Source of the DNA: Limnobacter olei
GTDB taxonomy: Bacteria; Pseudomonadota; Gammaproteobacteria; Burkholderiales; Burkholderiaceae_B
Reading direction: 5' to 3'
Assembly: GCF_029087225.1 (NCBI RefSeq)
Contig: NZ_JARFJD010000009.1
Coordinates: 180,210-244,209 of the forward strand
DNA length: 64,000 nucleotides
Shown here: piece by piece, positions 1 to 7,574 of the stretch
How the letters are laid out: each line of letters opens with the position of its first letter
How positions within the stretch are numbered: the stretch's first letter is position 1
The notes under the pieces: model-generated
Database searches by the model: none
Told to the model about the DNA's origin: nothing
Seen by the model: only the letters and a program-made list of their open reading frames with translations
Translations under genes and position numbers: made by a program

Positions 1-15
1 TTTCTGAAAACCCAC

Positions 16-21
16 TATAAT
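16..21 (+). promoter_or_regulatory. -10 box of the rpsF operon promoter
   Basis: A perfect TATAAT lies at 16-21, about 75 bases before the rpsF start codon. Its -35 partner would fall outside the left edge of the window, so only half of the promoter can be judged. Confidence 0.5.
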
Positions 22-33
22 TTTGGGTTACCT

Positions 34-64
34 GCTGCTGCACCACGGGGGTGCGGCGGCTTTT
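34..64 (+). promoter_or_regulatory. GC-rich hairpin with T-run in the rpsF leader
   Basis: Bases 34-44 pair with 50-60 over 11 base pairs (two or three G-T wobbles) around a 5-base loop, followed by TTTT at 61-64. It lies between the -10 box and the rpsF ribosome binding site (AGGAG at 84-88). It therefore sits inside the leader and may be an attenuator or a binding site for the S6:S18 complex, which autoregulates rpsF operons in many bacteria. It could instead be a leftover terminator of an upstream gene. Confidence 0.45.
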
Positions 65-95
65 CCAATTGTGGAAAATCCATAGGAGTTAATCA

Positions 96-500
96 ATGCG
101 TCACTATGAAATTGCTTTCATCGTGCATCCCGACCAAAGCGAGCAAGTGCCTGCCATGGTTGAGAAGTATCGTGGAACCATCGAAGCCAACGGCGGCAAA
201 GTACACCGCCACGAAGATTGGGGCCGTCGCCAATTGGCTTACCCAATCCAGAAATTGGCCAAAGCACACTATGTGTTGTTGAACATTGAATGCAGCCAGG
301 AAGTTCTTGAAGAACTGGAAACTGCGTTTAAATTCAATGATGCCGTACTGCGTCACTTGACTGTGAAGATGAAAAAAGCTGAAACCGCGCCTTCTCCAAT
401 GATGAAGGAAGTTCAGCGTGAGCAAGAGCGTAAAGCCGCTTCTGCCACTGCGTCTTCGAACGACGACAGTTCCGATTCAGACGAGGGTGACGACGAGTAA
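96..500 (+). CDS. rpsF: 30S ribosomal protein S6
   Basis: The 134-residue protein begins [20 protein letters not shown], the typical S6 start. S6 binds 16S rRNA in the small-subunit platform together with S18, which is encoded two genes downstream. The globular S6 fold occupies about residues 1-95. The tail is Ser/Asp/Glu rich and ends in an acidic run (SDSDEGDDE); in E. coli the S6 tail is the target of glutamate ligation by RimK. The start is supported by AGGAG at 84-88. It is the first gene of the rpsF-priB-rpsR-rplI operon. Confidence 0.97.
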   Translation: MRHYEIAFIVHPDQSEQVPAMVEKYRGTIEANGGKVHRHEDWGRRQLAYPIQKLAKAHYVLLNIECSQEVLEELETAFKFNDAVLRHLTVKMKKAETAPSPMMKEVQREQERKAASATASSNDDSSDSDEGDDE

Positions 501-526
501 TTTCGTCTTAACACAACACTGAATCA

Positions 527-877
527 ATGAATCAGGAGGAAGCAGCGGAAAATCCAGATAAGGTTGGGGAAGAAGGAAAGGCTGGCATCAACCAGTTCAC
601 CTTGACCGCCAAATTGGTTGCAAAATCAATATTGCGATACACCCCGGCAGGTTTGCCCATTTGCGAATTCGAGCTTGAACACGACAGTGAGCAGCTTGAA
701 GCCAGCAAGCCAAGAATGGTGAAGTGCACAGTTTCAGCGGTCGCGCTGGGTGTGGCAGCCAACCAAGTCAGTGGCCTTGAAGTGGGAAGCCTGAAAAACT
801 GGACCGGATTCATAGCGCTTCGTTCGCACAAATCAAAAAGTCTTCGATTCCATGTTTGCGCAGTGCGCGAATGTTGA
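527..877 (+). CDS. priB: Primosomal replication protein N (PriB)
   Basis: PriB is a dimeric single-stranded-DNA binding OB-fold protein that helps PriA reload DnaB at stalled forks. The conserved part begins near residue 21 (INQFTLTAKLVAKSILRYTP) and contains the family motif FELEHDSEQ. At 116 residues it is slightly longer than the roughly 104 residues of E. coli PriB because of an acidic 20-residue N-terminal extension. The start is uncertain: the best Shine-Dalgarno sequence (AGGAGG, 534-539) lies inside the extension, and no ATG, GTG or TTG follows it at a useful distance. It sits between rpsF and rpsR, the standard proteobacterial arrangement. Confidence 0.88.
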   Translation: MNQEEAAENPDKVGEEGKAGINQFTLTAKLVAKSILRYTPAGLPICEFELEHDSEQLEASKPRMVKCTVSAVALGVAANQVSGLEVGSLKNWTGFIALRSHKSKSLRFHVCAVREC

Positions 878-902
878 GGACTTGAAATAGTTGGAGAATA
901 TT

Positions 903-1172
903 ATGGCTTTTGGTCGTAAAAATGATCGCAAGGGACGTCGTCCACAACAAAACCCCTTGTTCAAGCGCAAGAAGTTTTGCCGCTTCACAGTGGGCAAGGT
1001 AGAGCAAATCGATTACAAAGACATCGACACGCTCAAGGATTTCATCAGCGAAAACGGCAAGATCATGCCCGCTCGTATCACTGGTACCAAGGCGAATTAT
1101 CAGCGCCAGTTGGACACAGCGATCAAGCGCGCACGTTTCCTGGCTTTGCTGCCTTACACCGACAACCACTAA
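903..1172 (+). CDS. rpsR: 30S ribosomal protein S18
   Basis: The protein has 89 residues ([20 protein letters not shown]) with the conserved S18 core [20 protein letters not shown] and the [18 protein letters not shown] end. S18 forms a heterodimer with S6 in the 30S platform. I chose ATG at 903 because GGAG at 893-896 gives correct spacing; an in-frame TTG at 891 would add four residues and lacks a binding site. It lies between priB and rplI in the same operon. Confidence 0.96.
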   Translation: MAFGRKNDRKGRRPQQNPLFKRKKFCRFTVGKVEQIDYKDIDTLKDFISENGKIMPARITGTKANYQRQLDTAIKRARFLALLPYTDNH

Positions 1173-1190
1173 GCAGTACGGGAGAACACC

Positions 1191-1643
1191 ATGCAAGTAA
1201 TTCTTCTTGAAAAAATGCCCAATTTGGGTCAACTGGGTGACGTGGTTCGCGTAAAAGACGGCTACGCACGTAATTTCCTGATCCCTTACGGCAAAGCCAA
1301 GCGCGCCACTGAAGCTGCAATCGCTGAATTCCAGGCACGCCGCGCCGAACTGGAAAAAGCTGCTGCTGAAAAGCTGGCCGCCGCCCAAGCCCTGGGTGCC
1401 AAGTTGAGCGAAACCACTGTCCAACTGAGCGAAAAAGCTGCTGTGGATGGTCGTTTGTTTGGTTCGGTAACCAATCACGACATCGCTGCCGCACTGAATG
1501 CCTCTGGCCTGAAAGTTGAGAAAGCACAAGTACGCATGCCCAACGGCGCGCTGAAAATTGCTGGCGAGCACACTGTGACTGTTGCCCTGCACCCCGACGT
1601 GGTTGTAGACGTGAAAGTTGTGGTGGCTGGCGAAGCAGCTTAA
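1191..1643 (+). CDS. rplI: 50S ribosomal protein L9
   Basis: L9 has two globular domains joined by a long helix. The N-terminal rRNA-binding domain is visible as [20 protein letters not shown] with [13 protein letters not shown], followed by a charged Ala/Glu/Lys-rich helix at about residues 45-78 and the C-terminal domain starting near [15 protein letters not shown]. The length (150 residues) matches the family. The start is supported by GGGAGA a few bases upstream. It is the last ribosomal gene of the operon and is followed by the hairpin at 1736-1764. Confidence 0.96.
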   Translation: MQVILLEKMPNLGQLGDVVRVKDGYARNFLIPYGKAKRATEAAIAEFQARRAELEKAAAEKLAAAQALGAKLSETTVQLSEKAAVDGRLFGSVTNHDIAAALNASGLKVEKAQVRMPNGALKIAGEHTVTVALHPDVVVDVKVVVAGEAA

Positions 1644-1735
1644 TCAAAGCGCTTCAGCCATACCCGGTTTTAAGGCGAATTAGACCATAGGGTTTAGCCA
1701 CATTCGGTTATACTTTTCGGTCTGCCTGAACCCAC

Positions 1736-1764
1736 AAAAAAGGTCACCTCAGGGTGGCCTTTTT
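1736..1764 (+). terminator. Terminator-like hairpin between rplI and dnaB
   Basis: AAAAAGGTCACC (1737-1748) pairs with GGTGGCCTTTTT (1753-1764) around a 4-base loop and ends in a T-run. The structure has all features of a rho-independent terminator. It ends only 13 bases before the dnaB start codon at 1778, so any dnaB transcript must contain it. Confidence 0.8.
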
Positions 1765-1777
1765 CTATTGCGAAACT

Positions 1778-4216
1778 ATGTCCGAAAATCGACTTACAGA
1801 ACAAGAAATGACGGGCCTGCGCGTTCCGCCTCACTCGCTCGAATCGGAGCAATCGGTGGTGGGCGGCTTGCTGCTGGACAACCAAGCCTGGGATAAAATT
1901 GGCGATGTGATTCGAGCAGATGACTTCTATCGCTACGATCACCGGGTTATTTTTGAGCACATTGCCAAGTTGATTGACGGCTCCAAGCCGGCTGACGTCA
2001 TTACTGTGTATGAATCGCTGCAGTCCTCCGGCAAGGCTGAAGATGTGGGTGGTTTGGCCTACTTGAACACTTTGGCCACCAACACGCCATCTGCTGCCAA
2101 CATTCGCCGCTACGCAGAAATTGTGCGCGACCGCGCCGTGTTGCGCAGGCTGATTACGATCAGCGACGACATTGCCACGACTGCGCTGAACCCCCAGGGC
2201 AAAGACACCAAAACCATTCTCGACGAAGCGGAAAGCAAGATTTTCAAGATTGCCGAAGACGGGGCGCGCGGCGCGGGTGGTTTTCAAGAATTGCAGCCTG
2301 TGCTCAGCAAAGTGGTCGAGCGAATCGATGAGCTTTATCACCGCGACAGCACCAGCGACATCACCGGTATTTCAACTGGTTTTGTAGATTTGGATGGCAA
2401 AACATCGGGCTTGCAGCCCGGTGACTTGATTATTGTTGCCGGAAGACCCTCAATGGGTAAAGCGCAGCCACTTGATGCCTTGGTTAAAACGCCAAGCGGC
2501 TGGACTACCATGGGTGAATTGCGCGTGGGCGATGCTTTGGCATCTATGGATGGAAAGTCATCCCTGGTCACGGGGGTATTTCCCCAAGGCGAAAAGCAGA
2601 TTTATAAAGTGGTATTTTCAGACGGTCGCAGTGCCGAGTGCTGTGATGAACATTTGTGGCGTGTGATGTACCGCGACTGGGCCGAGCCCCGCGTGATTAG
2701 CACCAAGCGCCTGACGGAAATGCTGGGCTGTGTTCGTTACAAAAACCGCTTGTGGATCGACACTGTGACTGGTGATTTCGGTCACAACGATGTGTTGTCA
2801 ATTGACCCCTGGGTACTGGGTGCCCTGCTGGGCGATGGCACTTTGGCCTTCAGCCACAGCAGTGTGATGTTTTCCACCAAGTCGGAAGAGTTAGTGCACA
2901 GAATGAATGCATTACTTGGACATGACATGGAATTGGTTCATGCACAGGCCTACGACTATCGGGTGGTGTGGAAAGGCAGAATGCTTGCCAATGGTGCTCG
3001 CACCAGTCAGCCAAGTTACTTCCGCCAAGCTCTGAACGATCTGGGTGTGCTGGGTTGTGTCAGCCACAATAAATTTATTCCTGAACATTATCTGAAAGCC
3101 AATAAGGCGGCGCGGTTGGCCTTGTTACAGGGCCTGTTGGATACCGATGGCTGGATAGAATCCTGGGGTTCGATTCGATTTGCCACGGTAAGCGAGCAAC
3201 TGGCCAATGATGTGGCCTACCTTGCACGTTCACTGGGTGGGTTTTGTTCAATTGCAACCAAAAATACGCATTACACCAGCAAGGGCGAACACAAAGAAGG
3301 GCGCTTGGCTTATGTGTTGAACATGAGCTTTGCCGATGGGCAGCAGGTGTTTACGCTTGAAGAAAAGAAGGCGCGACTGCGCACCGACTGGCAGCGCACA
3401 CGCCGAATCACTTTTCAAAGCATTGAGCCTGTGCGCATGGCGCAAGCGCAGTGCATTTCTGTAAGCCACCCCACGCGTACATACATCACCAACGATTTTG
3501 TGGTGACGCACAATACTGCATTCAGCTTGAACATTGGCGAACACGTGGCTGTGGAAGAGGGTCATGCAGTGGCTGTGTTCTCCATGGAAATGGGCGCCAC
3601 CCAATTGGCGATGCGTTTGCTGGGTTCCGTGGGGCGTTTGGATCAACATCGCCTAAGAACTGGGCGATTGACGGATGAGGACTGGCCGCGACTGACCTAC
3701 GCAGTCGAGAAGATGCAGAATGCGCAATTGTTTATTGATGAAACCCCCGCCTTGTCTTCGATGGAAGTGCGCGCCCGTTGTCGGCGCTTGGCACGCCAGT
3801 GTGGTCAGCTTGGTTTGGTGATCATCGACTATTTGCAGTTGATGGGCTCTTCGTCTCCGGGTGAAAACCGTGCCACTGAAATTTCAGAAATTTCACGTTC
3901 ATTGAAAGGTTTGGCAAAAGAATTGAACTGCCCGGTGATCGCGCTTTCGCAGTTGAACCGCTCGCTGGAACAGCGGCCAAACAAGCGCCCGGTGATGAGT
4001 GACCTGCGAGAATCAGGCGCGATTGAGCAGGATGCCGACGTGATTTTGTTCATTTACCGTGATGAGGTGTACAACCCTGATTCACCTGACAAAGGCACGG
4101 CTGAGATCATTATTGGTAAGCAGCGTAACGGTCCAATTGGTACGGTGCGCGTAACCTTCTTAGGCATGTACACCAAGTTTGAGAACTATGCAGGGATGCA
4201 GCCGGAAGGGGAGTAA
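1778..4216 (+). CDS. dnaB: Replicative DNA helicase DnaB with in-frame intein
   Basis: The precursor has 812 residues. Removing the 351-residue intein (2462-3514) leaves about 461 residues, close to E. coli DnaB (471). DnaB is the hexameric 5'-3' helicase that unwinds the replication fork. The N-terminal domain includes LRVPPHSLESEQSVVGGLLL. The RecA-like domain has Walker A GRPSMGK split from its Thr by the intein, the DnaB motif VAVFSMEMGATQLAMRL, Walker B LVIIDYLQLM and the C-terminal GKQRNGPIGTVRV. ATG at 1778 was chosen; a GTG 24 bases upstream lies inside the terminator-like hairpin. There is no clear ribosome binding site because the hairpin occupies that space. Confidence 0.96.
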   Translation: MSENRLTEQEMTGLRVPPHSLESEQSVVGGLLLDNQAWDKIGDVIRADDFYRYDHRVIFEHIAKLIDGSKPADVITVYESLQSSGKAEDVGGLAYLNTLATNTPSAANIRRYAEIVRDRAVLRRLITISDDIATTALNPQGKDTKTILDEAESKIFKIAEDGARGAGGFQELQPVLSKVVERIDELYHRDSTSDITGISTGFVDLDGKTSGLQPGDLIIVAGRPSMGKAQPLDALVKTPSGWTTMGELRVGDALASMDGKSSLVTGVFPQGEKQIYKVVFSDGRSAECCDEHLWRVMYRDWAEPRVISTKRLTEMLGCVRYKNRLWIDTVTGDFGHNDVLSIDPWVLGALLGDGTLAFSHSSVMFSTKSEELVHRMNALLGHDMELVHAQAYDYRVVWKGRMLANGARTSQPSYFRQALNDLGVLGCVSHNKFIPEHYLKANKAARLALLQGLLDTDGWIESWGSIRFATVSEQLANDVAYLARSLGGFCSIATKNTHYTSKGEHKEGRLAYVLNMSFADGQQVFTLEEKKARLRTDWQRTRRITFQSIEPVRMAQAQCISVSHPTRTYITNDFVVTHNTAFSLNIGEHVAVEEGHAVAVFSMEMGATQLAMRLLGSVGRLDQHRLRTGRLTDEDWPRLTYAVEKMQNAQLFIDETPALSSMEVRARCRRLARQCGQLGLVIIDYLQLMGSSSPGENRATEISEISRSLKGLAKELNCPVIALSQLNRSLEQRPNKRPVMSDLRESGAIEQDADVILFIYRDEVYNPDSPDKGTAEIIIGKQRNGPIGTVRVTFLGMYTKFENYAGMQPEGE
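2462..3514 (+). mobile_element. DnaB intein, class 3 type, with LAGLIDADG homing endonuclease
   Basis: The insertion separates GRPSMGK from the Thr that completes the Walker A motif, a known intein site in DnaB. The intein starts with Ala instead of Cys or Ser and ends in His350-Asn351, followed by Thr as the +1 residue. Block B has CDEH with Trp66 two residues after His64, and block F has Cys331 where class 1 inteins usually have Asp. Trp (B:12), Cys (F:4) and Thr (+1) form the WCT signature of class 3 inteins, in which the block F Cys attacks the N-terminal junction. Two LAGLIDADG motifs, LGALLGDG (119-126) and LQGLLDTDG (222-230), keep acidic residues Asp125 and Asp229, so the endonuclease looks intact. 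The reading frame is open throughout. Confidence 0.95.
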
Positions 4217-4252
4217 GCGGGTATTGCTTGTGCTCAATCTGCTTTTCTTCTC

Positions 4253-4430
4253 ATGCAAACCGGCTTTGCTCGTGCTGCCTTGATCAAGTCGAATTCCCCT
4301 GCTTGTCACTGGCTCAGGGCATGCGACACGCGAGCGCGTCTTCGCATCGACCTTTCAGGTCGCCCTTCGCTGCGTGCCAAACCGGGCGACTTGATCTTGA
4401 ATCGGCAGACCGAGCAAAGCCAGTTTGCAT
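4253..4430 (+). repeat. Long imperfect inverted repeat downstream of dnaB
   Basis: The outer arms 4253-4272 and 4411-4430 match 19 of 20 bases in inverted orientation (ATGCAAAC, one mismatch, GGCTTTGCTCG). An inner pair, GATCAAGTCG at 4282-4291 and its complement at 4387-4396, is also inverted. The apex holds a short hairpin, CGACCTTTCAGGTCG, at 4348-4362. I see no convincing coding sequence between dnaB and the minus-strand gene ending at 4456. The structure could be a non-autonomous repeat element or a large transcript hairpin. Confidence 0.55.
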
Positions 4431-4455
4431 CCCCGAAAAACCACGCCTGCCGACT

Positions 4456-4941
4456 TTAATTTTCAATCAAGCTTTTGCGTAAACTTGGAATCTGGTTACC
4501 AGCAACATCATCAATTTTCCAGCGTTGCGCTTCCTGAACCAGATTGATGCGTAGCTTTTCGATTATTCCTGACACCGAGAGAGTAACAAGAACCGTTGCA
4601 TGATCTTGCTCTACAACTTCAGCGGTGATTTCAATAATTTGAACAGAAGTTGGGTCCTGACAATTGCACAAGGGATCTGCCGAGAGTTCACCGATTTCTC
4701 CCGATTCAATTTGTTGTTGCTGCTCCTTTCTAATCAAATCAAAAAGCGATGATGAGAAAATTTCATCGGCTTTGTCCAGCGAAGATGAATTGGAATTGTC
4801 GTGATACAGGCCAGCATACGTACGTTGAATAAAATCAATGGCGCTGGGGTTTGCGTTTTCATTTGAAATCCACAAACCAAGCGCGATGCTAATAGAGGAC
4901 AGCAGTCCGATTACAGCTAAAAAATTCTTTGATAGCTTCAT
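4456..4941 (-). CDS. Exported DUF3828-like protein, possible immunity protein
   Basis: The protein has 161 residues. It starts MKLSKNFLAVIGLLSS with a hydrophobic segment to about residue 25 that reads as a signal peptide or membrane anchor, placing the rest in the periplasm. The body (AIDFIQRTYAGLY near the start; VLVTLSVSG and RWKIDDVAG near the end) resembles DUF3828 proteins in general layout; this is a low-certainty family call. The ATG overlaps the stop of the upstream amidase-like gene by one base (TAATG), so the two are probably translationally coupled. A periplasmic protein coupled to a small peptidoglycan-amidase-like protein suggests an immunity partner. That role is inferred from context only. 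Confidence 0.6.
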   Translation of the reverse strand: MKLSKNFLAVIGLLSSISIALGLWISNENANPSAIDFIQRTYAGLYHDNSNSSSLDKADEIFSSSLFDLIRKEQQQQIESGEIGELSADPLCNCQDPTSVQIIEITAEVVEQDHATVLVTLSVSGIIEKLRINLVQEAQRWKIDDVAGNQIPSLRKSLIEN

Positions 4942-5357
4942 TATTGGACCTTGGAGTAACGATAAATGGCTACATCGGGGTCGGCTTTTCTGTATGTCGG
5001 ACCACCCCACATATCGCGCTGTTTGAAATCTGAAATCCATTCTTTACCGGTGAACATTGCGATGTGTCCCTCCGGTCGGCTTCCAGCAACATTTGGGATG
5101 ACTGCAATATCACCTGCTTCTGGCGAATAATTCCTGCAACTTGAGGAATCGATCAGCACCCCTTTGCTATATCGGCTTCGTTTGAATCCGTAGTTTGACA
5201 GTACCGGGTCATAAAGCCGAGCTTGCCCAAGAGTGGGCCTCACTTCAATGCCGCCTGCGTCCAGGGCCAGGCGCACATGCAGTGCGCATTTGCCTTGTGA
5301 CGAGGTATTGGCGATGCTACTGAGTTTCTGTATTGCTTTATTGATATCAAAAGTCAT
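4941..5357 (-). CDS. Small Cys-His amidase-like protein (NlpC/P60 or CHAP type)
   Basis: The protein has 138 residues, no signal peptide and a papain-like amidase layout. Cys24 sits in QGKCALHVRLALDAGG at the start of a helix, and His98 sits in EGHIAMFTGKEWISDF, after the AGDIAVIP strand that usually precedes the catalytic His. Type VI secretion amidase effectors and CHAP domains share this arrangement. The absence of a signal peptide combined with an exported partner fits an effector/immunity pair. No type VI genes are visible in this window. Start: ATG at 5357 matches the expected domain start; an ATG at 5399 would add 14 residues. Neither has a clear ribosome binding site. Confidence 0.65.
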   Translation of the reverse strand: MTFDINKAIQKLSSIANTSSQGKCALHVRLALDAGGIEVRPTLGQARLYDPVLSNYGFKRSRYSKGVLIDSSSCRNYSPEAGDIAVIPNVAGSRPEGHIAMFTGKEWISDFKQRDMWGGPTYRKADPDVAIYRYSKVQ

Positions 5358-5449
5358 GACTAATTTTTTTGATTTTAAGTTGACCGCGTATATCAACATA
5401 TTCAGTTCAAGGGGTACAAATTTTCAGCCCAATCATTGCAGTAGGAGGG

Positions 5450-5721
5450 ATGAAAAACAGAGTGTTGTTGCACTATGTGGGTTTGGCCGTGTCTTTGGAA
5501 ACCAATGTTGAAAAAATTGTTTTTGCAACCGCTTGCTGTTTTTTGCCGCTTTATGCGCAAGCAGAAGTGCTTGATAAATTTTCCCAAATTCAATAAATGC
5601 CCATGCCGCAGCAATTGTTTGGATACTTGGGGTGGTAGGGTTGGTGGTGTGGAAAAGAGGGGGCAAGCTTTCACAACTTCAACGAGAGCGTAATGCGCAA
5701 CACATTGCCAGCGCGCCGTAG
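5450..5721 (+). pseudogene. Possible frameshifted small membrane protein gene
   Basis: An ATG at 5450 opens a 48-codon frame (start MKNRVLLHYVGLAVS, end FLPLYAQAEVLDKFSQIQ) that looks like a signal peptide plus a short mature start, stopping at 5594-5596. The adjacent frame continues from about 5578 to 5721 with AAAIVWILGVVGLVVWKRGG, a clear membrane helix, then a basic tail ending RNAQHIASAP. Joined, they would give a protein of about 90 residues with signal peptide, helix and positive tail, like small pilin or filamentous-phage coat proteins. AGGAGG at 5443-5448 is only one base from the ATG, which is poor spacing. It is divergent from the amidase gene. No other feature is seen in 5400-5800. 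Confidence 0.35.
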
Positions 5722-5818
5722 AGTCATCATCAAGCGCTCGCTACAGTGTGAATTTCAAAAAAGAGGTATTCAGGCTCTCAGGCGGAAGAGGGAGTTCGAC
5801 TTTGCTAATGCATTAAAA

Positions 5819-5842
5819 GGGCATGCAATTTCTTACATGCCC
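5819..5842 (-). terminator. Terminator of the phoH-type gene
   Basis: On the minus strand, GGGCATG and CATGCCC pair over 7 bases around a 10-base loop and are followed by TTTT. It lies 10 bases past the stop of the minus-strand PIN-PhoH gene. Confidence 0.75.
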
Positions 5843-5851
5843 ATCAATCTA

Positions 5852-7507
5852 TCAAAGGTTATCTGACGCAAAATCAGCCAGCCTCGAACGCTCACCACGT
5901 TGCAGCGTGATGTGCCCTGCATGTGGCCAGCCCTTGAATCGATCCACCACGTAGGTGAGGCCTGAAGAGCCTTCAGTCAAGTAAGGCGTATCAATTTGCG
6001 CCAAGTTACCCAAACAGATTACCTTGGTACCGGGACCGGCACGTGTGATCAGGGTTTTCATTTGCTTGGGCGACAGGTTTTGCGCTTCATCGATAATCAA
6101 AAACTTGTTGATGAAGGTGCGGCCGCGCATGAAGTTCATTGATTTGATGCGGATCTTGGTGCGGATCAAGTCGGTTGTTGCTGAGCGGCCCCAGTCACCA
6201 CTGCTGGGGTCGGGCTTGTTCAGTACTTCCAGGTTGTCTTCAAAAGCGCCCATCCAGGGGGCCATTTTTTCCTCTTCCGTACCTGGCAAAAAGCCGATGT
6301 CCTCACCGACCGGCACGGTGGCACGGGTCACAATAATTTCAGAGTATTGCTTGCTTTCAAGCACTTGCGACAAACCCGCAGCCAGCGCCAGCAGGGTTTT
6401 GCCTGTACCGGCTTGGCCCAACAGCGTCACGAAGTCGCATTCGGGGTTCATTAACAAATTCAGTGCGAAGTTTTGTTCGCGGTTGCGTGCAGTGATGCCC
6501 CATACGCTGTTTTTGTTGTGGCTGAAATCCCGCAGGGTTTTTAGCACGGCGGTGCGGCCGCTCACTTCCAATACCTGAGCGATCAATGGAATACCAGTTT
6601 CGCAATATACAAACTGGTTCACCATCATGTCTTTTACGGCAGGGCCGCTGATGCGATAGAAGGTGCTTCCACCTTGCTGCCAGCTTTCAATGCCTTTGCT
6701 GTTCTTTTCCCAGAAATCGGCGGGTAATTCCATGATGCCTGAATACAGCAGATCACGGTCTTCCAGTACCTGGTCGTTGAAGTAATCCTCGGCCAGCAAG
6801 CCCAAGGCGCGGGCCTTGATGCGCATGTTGATGTCTTTCGAGACCAACGCAACTTCGCGATCAGGGTGCTGTTTACTCAGTGCAAAAACCACGCCCAGAA
6901 TCTGGTTGTCAGCTTTGCCCACGGGCAAGGTTTTCGGCAGTTCAGCAGCCAACTCGGTGGTTTGTACCAACAAACGTCCAAGGGCGTCCACATTGCCCAG
7001 CCGGTCCAGTGCCACACCTTTTTCGATGTCCTCGATGTTCTCCATCAAGGCATCCAGCGAACGGCTTACTTGCCGTGCATGGCGGGCCACTTCAGACATG
7101 CCTTTTTTGTGGTTGTCCAGTTCTTCCAGCGTAATCAACGGCAAAAATACATCGTGCTCTTCAAAGCGAAACAGCGAAGTGGGGTCGTGCATCAACACGT
7201 TGGTGTCTAGCACAAAAATTTTCTTGCCGGTGTGGGTAACCTGTCGCCTGGTTTTGGCAATGGGCGTGGCCACTGGTTTGCGTGCTTTGCCTGAAGCTGC
7301 GGCTGGAACATTTCGGGTGCGGTTTGTCGCAGGTGCTTTGGCGGTGACAGTGTTGTCGGCGGCCAAGGTCAGCGGTGCTTTGCCGGTCGTAGTGGTGGTG
7401 TCAGACGCATCAGTTTTTTTGGCCGGCTTCTTGGGTCTGGGTGCCGTGATTGGTGGGATTTCGTTCAGTGTAGTTGCTGGTTTGCTGGGTTCTTTTGGCA
7501 GAGGCAT
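5852..7507 (-). CDS. PIN domain-PhoH family ATPase
   Basis: The protein has 551 residues. An N-terminal segment of about 90 residues is low-complexity (Lys, Pro, Ala, Thr) and probably disordered. A PIN nuclease domain follows (IFVLDTNVLMHDP, then LEELDNHKKG), with Asp residues that bind metal in the family. The C-terminal PhoH ATPase has Walker A GQAGTGKT and Walker B FLIIDEAQNLSPKQ, then the conserved CLGNLAQIDTPYL. PIN-PhoH proteins of the YlaK/PhoH2 type act as RNA helicase-nucleases in studied cases. ATG at 7507 is preferred over the in-frame TTG at 7513. It lies upstream of no obvious partner; bcp is the next gene on the same strand. Confidence 0.9.
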   Translation of the reverse strand: MPLPKEPSKPATTLNEIPPITAPRPKKPAKKTDASDTTTTTGKAPLTLAADNTVTAKAPATNRTRNVPAAASGKARKPVATPIAKTRRQVTHTGKKIFVLDTNVLMHDPTSLFRFEEHDVFLPLITLEELDNHKKGMSEVARHARQVSRSLDALMENIEDIEKGVALDRLGNVDALGRLLVQTTELAAELPKTLPVGKADNQILGVVFALSKQHPDREVALVSKDINMRIKARALGLLAEDYFNDQVLEDRDLLYSGIMELPADFWEKNSKGIESWQQGGSTFYRISGPAVKDMMVNQFVYCETGIPLIAQVLEVSGRTAVLKTLRDFSHNKNSVWGITARNREQNFALNLLMNPECDFVTLLGQAGTGKTLLALAAGLSQVLESKQYSEIIVTRATVPVGEDIGFLPGTEEEKMAPWMGAFEDNLEVLNKPDPSSGDWGRSATTDLIRTKIRIKSMNFMRGRTFINKFLIIDEAQNLSPKQMKTLITRAGPGTKVICLGNLAQIDTPYLTEGSSGLTYVVDRFKGWPHAGHITLQRGERSRLADFASDNL

Positions 7508-7574
7508 TGTCAACGATCTGAAGTAGGAAGCTCATAAATCGCGCGGGGTCGTCACGCCCGCGCCCGTGAGGATA

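Noticed and set aside
810-1592. 260-codon open frame on the minus strand opposite priB, rpsR and rplI
   Set aside because: It is antisense to three well-conserved ribosomal operon genes, has no recognisable domain and no ribosome binding site.
1693-1714. Full sigma70 promoter for dnaB
   Set aside because: TATACT at 1709-1714 is a fair -10, but no acceptable -35 lies at 16-18 bases.
7541-7563. GC-rich hairpin before the phoH-type gene as a riboswitch
   Set aside because: Seven paired bases with a 9-base loop are visible, but there is no further structure or T-run, so no regulatory call is justified.
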